A stretch of 24,213 nucleotides of DNA from DAIOGN01 sp036745245 (GCA_036745245.1 DAIOGN010000036.1:1-24213); one strand, 5' to 3'; shown: positions 8,305-16,933, counted from the stretch's first letter. Made by a program: numbers and translations. Notes: a model not told the origin generated them from the letters alone.

Positions 8305-9079
8305 GGGCTTCCTCTGGGGGGGTCAATGGGGCCGCCGGATTGAGGCGGATTCGGATATCGCGATAACGAAATACCTGCTCCAGGAGGATCGCCTGCAGCC
8401 GCGCCAGTTCGAGCAGGGCCAGGAAGGTGGCCACCAGAAGTCCCTTCACGGGAATCTGTCCCACCAGGTTCGACAGGAGAAGCTCCCCCTCCGCTTCGAG
8501 TCGCGTGCGCACAACGACGATCTGATCTTCTACCTGGTACCGCTCGACGAACACCTGATGCGATACGTCGGGCAGGGTGCGCCGCAGCATCTGGCCGAGC
8601 GCGGCGACCAGATCGTACACCGAGGCCGTCCCGGTGAGCACCTCTTCCACCCGGCGCGCCGGCAGATCGCCGGGGCAGGCAAAGCGCCTGCGCTGATCCG
8701 ACTCGAATCCGTGCAGGACGCCGGACGCTTCGCGAAACTGCTGGTACTCGAGCAACGCCGCTACGAGGGCGCCGCGCGGATCCTCTTCCTCCGGCTCCTC
8801 AGGCGGCCTGGGCAGAAGCATCTGCGTCTTGATGCGCAGCAGCGTGGCGGCCATGAGGATGTACTCCCCCGCCACTTCCAGATCGAGCGCCTGGAAAGCT
8901 TCGAGGTAGTCGAGGTACTGCCGCGTGATGTGCGCGATCGGAATGTCACGGATGTCCAGCTCATCCTTGCGGATGAGATACAGGAGCAGATCCAGCGGGC
9001 CCGAGAACTTCTCGAGCCGGATGTCGTGTCGCGCCAGTTGCGAGGAGGCTTCGGGTCGGTCGACGAGAAGTGTGTCCAT
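8282..9079 (-). CDS. scpA: Segregation and condensation protein A
   Basis: ScpA is the kleisin that closes the SMC ring. The 265 residues begin with the kleisin N-terminal signature 'FSGPLDLLLYLIRKDELDIRDIPIAHITRQYL', here at ~25-55. Then come the conserved helix EYILMAATLLRIKTQMLLPR and a C-terminal winged helix ('VATFLALLELARLQAILLEQ') that contacts the SMC head. The ATG is six bases after the trpS stop with no clear ribosome site, suggesting coupling to trpS. It overlaps scpB. The motifs leave little doubt. Confidence 0.95.
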   Translation of the reverse strand: MDTLLVDRPEASSQLARHDIRLEKFSGPLDLLLYLIRKDELDIRDIPIAHITRQYLDYLEAFQALDLEVAGEYILMAATLLRIKTQMLLPRPPEEPEEEDPRGALVAALLEYQQFREASGVLHGFESDQRRRFACPGDLPARRVEEVLTGTASVYDLVAALGQMLRRTLPDVSHQVFVERYQVEDQIVVVRTRLEAEGELLLSNLVGQIPVKGLLVATFLALLELARLQAILLEQVFRYRDIRIRLNPAAPLTPPEEAHVQEQRD

Positions 9080-9085
9080 AGGGGT

Positions 9086-10170
9086 TCAGGCGAGATGCAT
9101 CACGCGCCGCACCTGCGCCATGGTGTAGCCGGCGCGTTCACGGGCACGCGCTGCCCCCTGGGACAGCACGTCCCACACGTCGTCGGGCCGGTCGGCCCAG
9201 GCGGTGCGGCGCTCGCGCAAGGGCTCGAAGTGACGATTCACATGTTCCGCAAGGCGCGTTTTGCACTCCACGCACCCGAGTTCTCCGGTGCGGCAGGTGG
9301 TGTCGACCCGAGCCGTAAAGTCGGGTTCCGAATAGCGTCGATGGAGTGTGTACACCGGACAGATTTCAGGACGCCCAGGATCGTTCTTCCGCACCTTCTG
9401 GGGATCGGTGAACATCTTCCTGATCTTCTCCGTGGTGACGGCGGGCGAATCGGCCAGGCGGATGTCGTTTCCGTACGACTTCGACATCTTGCGTCCGTCG
9501 GTGCCGGGAATCTCCGAGAACTCCGTGAAGAGCGCCTCCGGAAGCGGAAACACTTCTTCTCCGTAGAGGTGATTGAACCGGCCCGCCAGATCACGCGCGA
9601 AAATGATGTGGCGCTCCTGGTCCCTGCCCACCGGCACCCATTGGGCGCGGTACACGAGAATGTCGGCCGCCTGGAGCACGGGATAGCCCAGGAATCCGTA
9701 GGAATCGAGGCCCAGCCCGTCGCGCTTGTCCTTGTACGTGGGCATGCGTTCGAGCCAGGGCACCGGCACCACCATCGAGGGGAACATCACCTTTACCGGC
9801 GGGCTGAGGGTTNNNNNNNNNNCAACAGATGCAACTCGGCGTGCTCTTTCACCTGCGACTGCACGAAGATGGCGCAGCGGTCGGGATCCAGCCCCGCCGC
9901 CAGGTAGTCGATCGCCATCTGCAGGATGCGATCCTGAAGTCCGTCGGTCTTGTCAAAATCCGCCGTGAGGCTGTGCCAGTCGACGATGCAGCAGTACATG
10001 TCGTACTCTTCCTGCATGCGTACCCAGTTGGACAGCGCCCCTTCGAGATTCCCCAGGTGAAGCTGACCCGTGGGCTGCATCCCCGAAAGCACGACCCCTC
10101 GGGTTCGAGGTTGCGCAGAGGCTGAGTCCGAGGCCTTCGATGGTCGTTCGGCGTGTGTTCCGTCGGTCAT
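9086..10170 (-). CDS. trpS: Tryptophan--tRNA ligase (gap inside)
   Basis: A class I aminoacyl-tRNA synthetase charging tRNA-Trp. The HIGH-type motif is PTGQLHLGN (33-41), KMSKS is in GTDGRKMSKSYGND, and the body DSYGFLGYPVLQAADILVY with VGRDQ.RHI is standard TrpRS. The ATG at 10170 gives a 25-residue leader before 'VVLSGMQPTG'. A GTG right before LSGMQPTG, preceded by GAGGG, is a plausible alternative start. Ten N at 9813-9822 follow AELHLL. Beyond them the frame gives an unexpected TLSPPVKVMFP before the normal SMVVPVPWLERMPTYK, an insertion of at least 11 residues that most TrpRS lack. Other than this the enzyme looks complete. Confidence 0.94.
9813..9822. other. Assembly gap (10 N) in trpS
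   Basis: The gap lies between the codons for AELHLL and an unusual TLSPPVKVMFP stretch. Homologues run almost directly from HLL into the SMVVPV segment, so the join may hide an insertion or a local misassembly. Confidence 0.9.
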
Positions 10171-10266
10171 GGCAAAATCGTGTTGGGGACCGCTGTGGAA
10201 GGCAGAAACTCACGCAGACGTGCGCCCCCTTCGGCAGCACGTCGCCTCCCCCCTTCCCGAGGACAA

Positions 10267-10800
10267 TTAATCCAGGAACAGGTAAGGGCGCCAGCGTTTA
10301 TCGCGGATTCCGATGAACCTCTGAATGAACGTGATGTGTGTGGGTCGGCGGGCCCGGCCCAGAAGCGGCATGTCGGCCTCCTCGGGCGTGCGGTTGCCCT
10401 TGACGTTGTTGCAGGGATGGCACGCGCACACCAAGTTCTCCCAGGAGTCGGTGCCGCCGCGCAGCCTTGGCACGATGTGGTCCACCGTCATGCGGCCGTC
10501 ATGGGTGCCGCAGTACATGCAGCGGTGGCCGTCCCGCTTGAGAATGTTCTTCCGCGAGAGGAGTACGCGTTTCTGAGGCACCCGGATGAAGGCCCCCAGC
10601 CGTACCACAGACGGGAGGAGAAAGGAAGAGGTCACAGACCGGAGGGCGTCCGTAGTGGACGCCTCGACGATCTCGGCTTTGCCCAGAAACACCAGCACAA
10701 AGGCCCGCCGCGCCGAGCAGACCGACAGGGGCTCGTAGTTCTGATTGAGCACCAGAACGTGCCGTTCAAGAAGCGGAGTTCCTGTTTTCGTTCCCTCCAT
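10267..10800 (-). CDS. HNH endonuclease family protein
   Basis: A 177-residue stand-alone HNH protein. The zinc-finger/HNH core is C94xxC97 (CMYCG), D107-H108 (TVDHIVPRLRGGTDSWENL), N122 and C127xxC130-N131 ('CACHPCNNVKG'). The N-terminal 'VLVLNQNYEPLSVCSARRAFVLVFLGKAEIVE' (~15-46) marks a broadly distributed subfamily found as single housekeeping-context genes rather than in restriction or intron loci. The biological substrate is unknown for this subfamily. It sits between the HAD gene and trpS on the same strand with ~50-100 base spacers, so it is probably in the operon. The ribosome site is poor and the ATG at 10800 is the only reasonable start. Confidence 0.9.
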   Translation of the reverse strand: MEGTKTGTPLLERHVLVLNQNYEPLSVCSARRAFVLVFLGKAEIVEASTTDALRSVTSSFLLPSVVRLGAFIRVPQKRVLLSRKNILKRDGHRCMYCGTHDGRMTVDHIVPRLRGGTDSWENLVCACHPCNNVKGNRTPEEADMPLLGRARRPTHITFIQRFIGIRDKRWRPYLFLD

Positions 10801-10851
10801 GCAGGGGCCACTGTGGTAAGCGCGAATCGTAGCGGGCGTCCATCACACAGG

Positions 10852-11730
10852 TCAAGGGTATTGAGCGCTCCAGAGGTCCAGGAGGTCGTCCCCGAACGGC
10901 GGATCGAACTCGACTCCCGACGCCCACACCACCGGGACGCGCAGCGTGAATCGTTCATACCAGACGTCGGACCCGCGAATGTCCCGCTCCTCGAAGCGCA
11001 CGCCCTGCGCCCGCAGCCGGTCTTTCAGTTCAGCGCACAGCGGGCATTCAGAGCGCGTATACGTGATGAGCCGGGGAACGGGTCGGGACCCGGAGGCTTC
11101 CACCGCCCGGAGCAATGCCGCGGCATCTCGCAGAAGCAGATCGGCGCCCGACAGTTCGGCCGGCGGATCGATCCCGGACAACAGCGCGATGACCGGCAGG
11201 CCCGCAGCGGCCGCGGCTTCCACATCGTTGCGTGTATCCCCCACCATGACCAGCTGCTCCCGTGGCAGGCCGAGTCGTCGGACGGCTTCCAGAATTGGAT
11301 CCGGGTGAGGCTTCACCCGGGGGGCGCAGTCCGCGCCGACGACTGTTTGAAAGAACCCCAGAATCGCGAGCCGGTCCAGAACCGCACACGCCACGTCCCT
11401 GCGCTTCGAAGTCACCACGCCGAGCGTGGACTGCCTGCGCTCGAGCCCCAGAAGCAGCTCCCGCGCTCCCGGCAAAAGCGACGAGTGATCCGCCATGCTG
11501 CGCAGGGCCTCGGCTCTGAACTCCTTCAGGAAGGGCTCCACCGGCAACCGTGACAGGGCCGCGATCGTGTCGGAGAGTGGATAGCCGATCCGTCGAATGA
11601 TCGCGGCGGGCTCGGCCGCCTTCTCGCCCAGGGCCTTCTGTGCCGCGTGAAAAGCACGGACGACCCCTTGCGACGAGTCGACCAGGGTACCGTCGNNNNN
11701 NNNNNCGAAGAGCCAGCCCGGGCGGCGCAC
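10852..11730 (-). CDS. HAD phosphatase (Gph-like) fused to a C-terminal glutaredoxin-like domain
   Basis: An N-terminal HAD hydrolase of the phosphoglycolate-phosphatase type is joined to a ~74-residue thioredoxin-fold domain in one uninterrupted frame. HAD motifs are (F)D.DGTLVDS (motif I, partly in the gap), VVTSKR (II), VKPHPDP (III) and GDTRNDVEAAAAAG (IV). The tail begins RLITYTRSECPLCAELKDRL and contains the CPLC redox pair and the cis-Pro-like RVPVV, matching the DUF836/glutaredoxin-like family. I choose the GTG at 11730 because it gives MRRPGWLF(D) just before motif I; nothing closer fits. With 10 N the frame is kept, though FDxDGT would need only 4 missing bases. It may clear 2-phosphoglycolate or another sugar phosphate under redox control; the substrate is not readable. 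Confidence 0.88.
   Translation of the reverse strand: MRRPGWLFXXXXDGTLVDSSQGVVRAFHAAQKALGEKAAEPAAIIRRIGYPLSDTIAALSRLPVEPFLKEFRAEALRSMADHSSLLPGARELLLGLERRQSTLGVVTSKRRDVACAVLDRLAILGFFQTVVGADCAPRVKPHPDPILEAVRRLGLPREQLVMVGDTRNDVEAAAAAGLPVIALLSGIDPPAELSGADLLLRDAAALLRAVEASGSRPVPRLITYTRSECPLCAELKDRLRAQGVRFEERDIRGSDVWYERFTLRVPVVWASGVEFDPPFGDDLLDLWSAQYP
11696..11705. other. Assembly gap (10 N) in the HAD-glutaredoxin gene
   Basis: It splits HAD motif I between TTCG and CGACGGTACC. A canonical FDxDGT motif would need four bases here, so the real gap is probably shorter than shown. Confidence 0.9.
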
Positions 11731-11804
11731 CAGAGGCTCGACAGCACCTCGGCCGTCGACGGAATTGTCCAGAGGAGAACTGTCGAAGCTCACGTGGCAG
11801 CGGG

Positions 11805-12878
11805 TCACCCCGATCCCGAGGATCGCAGGGTGCTTCGAGCCAGATCCACTTTCGCGAGGACGGCATCGACTGTCACGCGACTCATGCCCTCGGGGCGATT
11901 GGGGAGATCGATTCCGGCGTCCTCGTCCGGACTCCGGGCGAACCCGTCCACCACGAGGTGAGTGTACTTTCGATACGGACCCGTGCGCTTCGGGTTCGTG
12001 AACCCGTACAGGCCCACCACCGGGACGTCGATGGCGCGGGCCATGTGCAACGGGCCCGTGTCTGGACTGATCAGCAGTTCGCAACCCGAAATCTGCCAGA
12101 GCAGGCGGCGCACGCCCGGACCGAGAGATGCGGCCACGGGACGATTGAGAAGACTCTGGATTTGCCGGGCCGCCTCCGCCTCGGCCACCGACGGCCCGCC
12201 CAGGAGAAGCGGCTTCATGCCGAAATCCGTCTCCAGTGCGTCCACGACGCGCGCATAGCCCTTCGGAGACCAGTTCTTCTCCTTCTTGCTCGTGCCCACG
12301 ATGAGTCCGCACACGGGTCGGGTGAAAGCGCGGAAGTACTCCGTGCGGGAGGTGATCTCGGCGTTTGTCAGCTCGAGCCCCCAGTGCGGTTCAATACGAG
12401 GCACGCCGAGGTGGTCGAGGAATTCGATGTACTGATCCTGAACGTGCGCGGCAGGACGAGGCGGTATCCTGTGCGTGGAGAACAACCACTGCGCGTCCCG
12501 TGCCCGCGCTCGATCGAACCCCAGGCGCGCGCGGGCCCCCGATCCAAGCAGCAGGAGTCCGGCTTTCAGATACACTTGAAGACCGATGGCCAGATCGTAT
12601 CGGTGGGCGCGAAGCGCATTCGTACAACGCCACAGCTCACCCGCCAGGAGCCGACCCCGCACACGCTTGAACGTCACAAACCGATCCACATCGGGATGGT
12701 GCTCCACGAGTTCGTGCGGCACGGGCTGAATGACCCAGGTGATCTCAAGGTCCCTGCGATGCGCTTTGAGCGCATGAATTACCGGCAACACGTGCACGGC
12801 GTCGCCGATGGCCGACAACATCACGACGAGCAGACGGCGACTCTGTGTCAGAAGCTCCTGTCCCGTCGGCTCACTCAT
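11805..12878 (-). CDS. Glycosyltransferase family 9 (ADP-heptose:LPS heptosyltransferase-like)
   Basis: A GT-B enzyme that transfers heptose (or a related sugar) to the inner core of lipopolysaccharide on the cytoplasmic face. From the ATG at 12878 it has 357 residues. The N-terminal Rossmann start is 'RRLLVVMLSAIGDAVHVLPVIHALK'; the C-terminal sugar-nucleotide site is 'CELLISPDTGPLHMARAIDVPVVGLYG'; GTSKKEKNWSPKGYARV is the typical mid-motif. A longer frame to 13010 adds a Cys/Arg-rich leader that overlaps the kinase gene and is rejected. A second ATG at 12890 (MDPPMSEP) remains possible. Its ATG overlaps the end of the kinase gene by 8 bases. The exact acceptor is unknown. Confidence 0.9.
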   Translation of the reverse strand: MSEPTGQELLTQSRRLLVVMLSAIGDAVHVLPVIHALKAHRRDLEITWVIQPVPHELVEHHPDVDRFVTFKRVRGRLLAGELWRCTNALRAHRYDLAIGLQVYLKAGLLLLGSGARARLGFDRARARDAQWLFSTHRIPPRPAAHVQDQYIEFLDHLGVPRIEPHWGLELTNAEITSRTEYFRAFTRPVCGLIVGTSKKEKNWSPKGYARVVDALETDFGMKPLLLGGPSVAEAEAARQIQSLLNRPVAASLGPGVRRLLWQISGCELLISPDTGPLHMARAIDVPVVGLYGFTNPKRTGPYRKYTHLVVDGFARSPDEDAGIDLPNRPEGMSRVTVDAVLAKVDLARSTLRSSGSG

Positions 12879-13607
12879 GGGTGGGTCCATGGGGCAGCAT
12901 TCCCTGCAGCTCTTCCGACAGGGTCCGCCCCGTACGCAACGCATGCTTTGATAGCGAGTGCAGGAGCCGTTTCTGCATGCGCTGCCGCGCCGCCTCTGAG
13001 CGCAGCGCACACGCGGCCGCCTTCTCCAGGTCGATCACCATGACTCCGAAGTCCGGCTCTTCCCTCACGAGCACGTTCCCCGCATTGAAATCGGTGTGAC
13101 ACACCCCGCACTCGGCCAGCCGTGCTGCAAGGCGCATCGCTTCCGCCAGTGCGCGACGGCCGTCTGAGGCCGGCACCGACCGCGTGAACAAGTAGGTGGA
13201 CAGATCCGTCCAATCGGCATGAAAGGCGCGAAGCACTTCGCCCCTGTAGAACCCGGGCGCTGGATAGACGCAGGCCGCCCACACCTGAGGGGTCGCGATG
13301 CCCTGCTCACGGAGTCGAAGCGCCGTGACGAGTTCATTGACCGGCCGCGGCCTGCCCAGCGCGAGGAAGCGGTCGCCGGTGATCGCCCTGAGGAGGCCAC
13401 CGTGACGGAGCCATCGCACAATTNNNNNNNNNNGTAGGCGACACCTCGACCACGCACGGGCCGGCTCCCTGGAGCCTTGCTGGCATAGCGATACAGGCTG
13501 CCGTGCGTTTCCACCGTCTGGCCCACCCAGTCGGAGATCTGCTCGGAGGCCACCACGGATGCACCGCGCACCCGGAATGACTTGAAGCCGGCCGGAGTCG
13601 CGTTCAA
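12871..13607 (-). CDS. Kdo/LPS kinase-like protein (KdkA/WaaP superfamily), TTG start, gap inside
   Basis: A small protein-kinase-fold enzyme that phosphorylates a lipopolysaccharide core sugar, most likely Kdo. Before the gap: NATPAGFKSFRVRG and 'SRPVRGRGVAY'. After it: IVRWLRHGGLLRAITGDRFL, the glycine-rich/RHGG block typical of KdkA. The catalytic loop is HTDFNAGNVLV (H-x-D...N) and the metal-binding DxE is MVIDLEKA. The TTG at 13607 forms a TTGA overlap with the upstream glycosyltransferase stop and gives the expected N-terminus; an AGGGA lies ~11 bases upstream. It lies between two GT9 genes, which supports an LPS-core role. KdkA versus another LPS kinase cannot be settled from motifs alone. 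Confidence 0.87.
13424..13433. other. Assembly gap (10 N) in the LPS kinase gene
   Basis: The gap lies between GRGVAY and IVRWLRHGG, where homologues have only a few residues. The frames on both sides are those of the same kinase, so the gene is continuous in reality. Confidence 0.9.
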
Positions 13608-14680
13608 GGGGCGAAGGCTTCCCTGCGCCTGGCCGCCCTGGTCGCCGGATCGCGCAGGATACGCAGGCAGGCGTCCTCTACTTCGTCCACGGTGATGAGC
13701 TGCATACGATCGGCGCGGCCGCCCTCTCCCTCCCAGGCGCTGGGACGCTCGTGCGCGTCGAACCGGTAACGATCCAAAAGCTCGCCTTCGAACGGCGGTG
13801 GCGGGCCGTAACGGCGGGGGTCCGTGTGACCGTAGAGGCCGAGAAGCGGCACTCCCAGGGCACGTGCCATGTGCAAGGGTCCGGTGTCGGGACCCACCAC
13901 GAGATCGCATCCCGAGAGAATCCAGAGCATTCTCCGCAGATCGTCCCCCACGGCCACTCGCACTCCCGCGACCTCCCGGGCAATCTGTGAGGCCGCGCGT
14001 GCTTCGGTCGGGCTTGGACCACCGGTCACCACGACGAGGGCATCCTGTCGTGCCTTCAGGCGGCCGGCCAGCTGCGCCCAGCGGTCCGTGGGCCAGTCCT
14101 TCAGGGGGCGTCCCGAGCAGGGGACCAGGGCGACTCTGGGAGAGTCGGAAGCCGATTCGAAGAAGGCCGAACGCGCCTCCCGCTCTTCGGCCGTGAACTG
14201 CCATCCCCAGGCCGGTGCGGCGGGATGAACTCCGAGATAGCGGCCGGCCGTGAAGAATACATCGAGCACCCTCGAGTTGGCCTCCACGGGGATCGACTCA
14301 TCGTGAAACCACTGCAGCTTGTCCCGTGCGTAAGCCTCCCCCAGGCACAGGGAGCGTTTCGAACGCGCCAGAAGCGCAGGGGGTAAGGCGTGCAGGTACA
14401 TTCCCAGATTCAGGAGCACGTCAAACGTCAGACCTCGAAGACTCCGTCTGAGTTGCCAGAGTGAACCGACGCGAGTGGTGTAGGGGTGAGCGCGGTGGAC
14501 GGCGGGCACATGCCACAAAAGCGGCAGAGCCCGGGGATGCACCGCCCAGTGAATCTCCAGGTTGGGGTGGCTGTCGTGAAGGGCCTGAACCAGGGCCAGG
14601 CCATACACCACGTCTCCAATCCCCTTGGGCAACACGAGCAGGAGGCGGCGTTCTCCCCCGGCAAGCGCTCCGGAATTCAA
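13604..14680 (-). CDS. Glycosyltransferase family 9 (heptosyltransferase-like), TTG start
   Basis: A second GT-B heptosyltransferase-type enzyme of 358 residues. It has the N-terminal RLLLVLPKGIGDVVYGLALVQ and the C-terminal 'CDLVVGPDTGPLHMARALGVPLLGLYGHTDPRRYGP', parallel to the GT9 gene downstream but clearly diverged from it. Mid-protein VALVPCSGRPLKDWPTDRW corresponds to the KxWP nucleotide-sugar motif. The TTG at 14680 is supported by GAGGGG (14690-14695) nine bases upstream and by the absence of a better start. It is the first gene of the long minus-strand operon, divergent from ctpA across a ~413-bp region. Confidence 0.9.
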   Translation of the reverse strand: MNSGALAGGERRLLLVLPKGIGDVVYGLALVQALHDSHPNLEIHWAVHPRALPLLWHVPAVHRAHPYTTRVGSLWQLRRSLRGLTFDVLLNLGMYLHALPPALLARSKRSLCLGEAYARDKLQWFHDESIPVEANSRVLDVFFTAGRYLGVHPAAPAWGWQFTAEEREARSAFFESASDSPRVALVPCSGRPLKDWPTDRWAQLAGRLKARQDALVVVTGGPSPTEARAASQIAREVAGVRVAVGDDLRRMLWILSGCDLVVGPDTGPLHMARALGVPLLGLYGHTDPRRYGPPPPFEGELLDRYRFDAHERPSAWEGEGGRADRMQLITVDEVEDACLRILRDPATRAARRREAFAP

Positions 14681-15093
14681 GTGCGAAATCCCCTCGATTC
14701 AGCGCCTGCCGAAGGCTCGGATTGAACCGGCGCCCGCGGCGGCTGTGGCCCGCCGTTTGCTCCAATAGCTACCGGCACCGCAGATGTGCGGGGCTCGCAC
14801 AGAATGGCCAAACGGCTCGATCCGATCGACATAGGCAGCGTCGTTTGAGGGCAAGATGACGCGGGCCGGGCGGCCGGGACAGAGGTTAATTCGAAAAAAG
14901 TGCAACTCATTGCAACTGACGGGGGAGTTCGAGCGTTAGATTATGAGAGAGGCTCGTGGAGAGACGCATTCGCCCGGTGTTCGGCTCCTCGTTCGTGGTT
15001 CGAAGGAGCGAGACGGCGGGCAGGAACAGATTGACTGTTGAGACACGCCCCCGTTAGGATAACGATCAACCGGTACCACCCTGGAGTGACTAG
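14681..15093. other. Divergent intergenic region, no gene seen
   Basis: About 413 bases separate the glycosyltransferase gene (minus) and ctpA (plus). The only strong signal is the plus-strand promoter near 15031. Around 14890-14920 is an AT-richer patch with a direct repeat TGCAACT-CAT-TGCAACT and an A6 run, plausible as the control region of the minus-strand operon. I cannot find a convincing -35/-10 pair on that strand. The short frames here lack ribosome sites and have random-looking composition. Confidence 0.6.
15031..15060 (+). promoter_or_regulatory. Sigma-70-type promoter for ctpA
   Basis: TTGACT (15031-15036) and TAGGAT (15055-15060) are separated by 18 bases, close to consensus in both boxes and spacing. 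Transcription would begin near 15067, leaving a ~27-base leader with GGAG (15083-15086) seven bases before the ATG. Confidence 0.65.
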
Positions 15094-16887
15094 ATGAACA
15101 GAGGCCAGAAACTGAGACTCCTTGCCACCGGGCTGTCGCTGTTGGCCGTGGCCCTGCTTTGGGCCGTCGGTTCGGGCGCGGCACAGCCGGGCACGCGGCC
15201 CCTGTATGTCCAGACGACAGAGGCGGACGCGCGCGGTGAGTCGCTCGGCGACGATCGCGAGACGCTGTACAAGAACATCAAGCTGTTCAACGACATCGCA
15301 TTCAATGTGGAAAACCGCTACATGGACGATGTCGATACGCGCGACATGATTCACGCCGGCATTCGGGGGATGCTCTCCCGGCTCGACCCCTTCAGCGTGC
15401 TCATGGAGCGTCAGTCGTACGACCAGCTCATGGAATCCACGTCCGGCAAGTATCAGGGCGTGGGCATGCAGATCGACGTTCGCAACGACACGCTCATCGT
15501 GGTCACACCCATCGAGGGCACGCCGGCCTACCGGCTCGGCCTGTTTGCGGGCGACCGCATCATCTCCATCGACGGCGCCTCCACCATCGGCATGACCACC
15601 GAGGACGCGGCACGCAAGATGCGCGGCCCGGCCGGCAGCCAGGTGACGCTTTCCGTCGTGCGCCCGGGGTTCCCCGACGTGATGGACTACGTGGTCGAGC
15701 GCGCCGTGATCGAACTGAAGTCTGTGAACTATTACGGCAGCACGCAGGACGGCATCGGCTACCTGCGGCTCAACCGGTTCGCCGAGACCACGCACGACGA
15801 GATGCGTCAGGCGCTGTCCGAACTGGCCGCGCAGAACATCAAGGGGCTCGTGTTCGATCTTCGGTCCAACGGCGGCGGCCTGCTGGATGAAGCCGTGGAA
15901 ACCTCGAACTTCTTCCTGCCGAAGGACCGGCTGGTGGTGTACACGAAGGGCCGCGATCCGGAGAGCGAACAGCGATTCCTTTCCACCAAGGATCCGCTCA
16001 TCCCCGAGGTTCCCATGGTGGTGCTGGTGAACGGCGGGAGCGCTTCGGCCTCGGAGATCGTCGCCGGTGCGCTTCAGGATTGGGATCGCGCGCTCATCAT
16101 GGGCCAGACCACGTTTGGCAAGGGCCTGGTTCAACAGATCTTCAATATCGGCGGGCGCAATTCCGACGTGGCGCTCAAGCTCACCACGGCGCGCTACTAC
16201 GTGCCGTCGGGCCGCTCCATTCAAAAGCCGGCAAACTCCGGACCCAACGACTCGCTTCCCGAGTCAGAGTCAGATTCAGAGGATGAGGCTCACGACAGCG
16301 TAGGCACTCCGGCGGAGATCTTCTACACGGCGGCCGGACGGCCGGTGTATGGCGGCGGGGGCATCGTGCCCGACGTGGACCTTCCCGTGGAGTTGTACGA
16401 GCCCATCGAGATCAACCTCGAACGCCAGGGACTCTTCTTCAGTTTCGCCGTGCAGGTCACCACGGAACATCCCGATGTGGGGCTGGACTTCGAAGTGGAC
16501 GACCACGTGCTGGCCGACTTCAAGAAGTACGTCGAGGAAAAGAACTTCACGTACACCACACCGCTGGAGTCGGAGTTTGCCGCCCTGCGGGAGAACGTGA
16601 AGGAAGAGGGCAAGGAAGACCTCTTTGCCGACGCGCTCGCGGAACTAGAGCAGGTGGCCAAAGAAGACAAAGCCGGCGACTTCGCGAAGAGCGAGGTGTA
16701 CATCCGCCAGGCCATCAAGCGCACGGTGCTGCGCAACAAGTTCGGCGAGAAGGGGGTCTACGAACAGGTGATCCTGAAGGACGACCCGGCCGTCATCGAA
16801 GCGCTCAACCTCCTGCGCTCCAAAGACGAATACACGCGCCTCCTGTCGGGACCTGCCAAGTCCGACAAGCGCCAGAAAAGCGGCTGA
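15094..16887 (+). CDS. ctpA: Periplasmic S41 family carboxyl-terminal processing protease with PDZ domain
   Basis: A serine protease that trims or degrades envelope proteins from the C-terminus. The 597 residues start with a signal peptide (hydrophobic ~8-27, AxA-like GAA-Q at ~30). An N-terminal helical region follows (~55-110), then a PDZ domain (~118-195; YQGVGMQI...GTPAYRLGLFAGDRIISIDG) and the S41 core (~205-400). By alignment to E. coli Tsp spacing, the catalytic Ser is S318 in GGSASASEI, Lys is K343 in TTFGKGLVQ, and D329 is the matching Asp. A Ser/Asp/Glu-rich linker (~388-408) leads to a ~170-residue helical C-terminal extension rich in Lys and Glu, longer than in minimal Ctps. It is the only plus-strand gene and a single transcription unit. 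Confidence 0.95.
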   Translation: MNRGQKLRLLATGLSLLAVALLWAVGSGAAQPGTRPLYVQTTEADARGESLGDDRETLYKNIKLFNDIAFNVENRYMDDVDTRDMIHAGIRGMLSRLDPFSVLMERQSYDQLMESTSGKYQGVGMQIDVRNDTLIVVTPIEGTPAYRLGLFAGDRIISIDGASTIGMTTEDAARKMRGPAGSQVTLSVVRPGFPDVMDYVVERAVIELKSVNYYGSTQDGIGYLRLNRFAETTHDEMRQALSELAAQNIKGLVFDLRSNGGGLLDEAVETSNFFLPKDRLVVYTKGRDPESEQRFLSTKDPLIPEVPMVVLVNGGSASASEIVAGALQDWDRALIMGQTTFGKGLVQQIFNIGGRNSDVALKLTTARYYVPSGRSIQKPANSGPNDSLPESESDSEDEAHDSVGTPAEIFYTAAGRPVYGGGGIVPDVDLPVELYEPIEINLERQGLFFSFAVQVTTEHPDVGLDFEVDDHVLADFKKYVEEKNFTYTTPLESEFAALRENVKEEGKEDLFADALAELEQVAKEDKAGDFAKSEVYIRQAIKRTVLRNKFGEKGVYEQVILKDDPAVIEALNLLRSKDEYTRLLSGPAKSDKRQKSG

Positions 16888-16903
16888 AGCTCCTTTGAGG
16901 TTT

Positions 16904-16933
16904 GAGGAGTCGTCCGGCCTCGGACGGCTCCTC
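16904..16933. terminator. Hairpin between convergent ctpA and nuclease genes
   Basis: GAGGAGtCGTCCG and CGGACGgCTCCTC form a 13-bp stem (one G-T pair) with a GCCT loop, 16 bases after the ctpA stop. It overlaps the stop codon of the minus-strand nuclease gene. No T-run follows on either strand, so it would be a weak or factor-assisted bidirectional terminator. Confidence 0.55.

Noticed and set aside
8291..9907. Long plus-strand open frame (538 codons) opposite scpA and trpS
   Set aside because: It is antisense to two certain genes, has low-complexity composition and crosses a gap.
10153..13043. Two plus-strand frames of ~466 codons opposite HNH, HAD and GT9 genes
   Set aside because: They are shadows of well-supported minus-strand genes, with no recognisable motifs.
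14677..14910. Small minus-strand frame in the divergent promoter region
   Set aside because: It has no ribosome site, random-looking composition and overlaps the control region.
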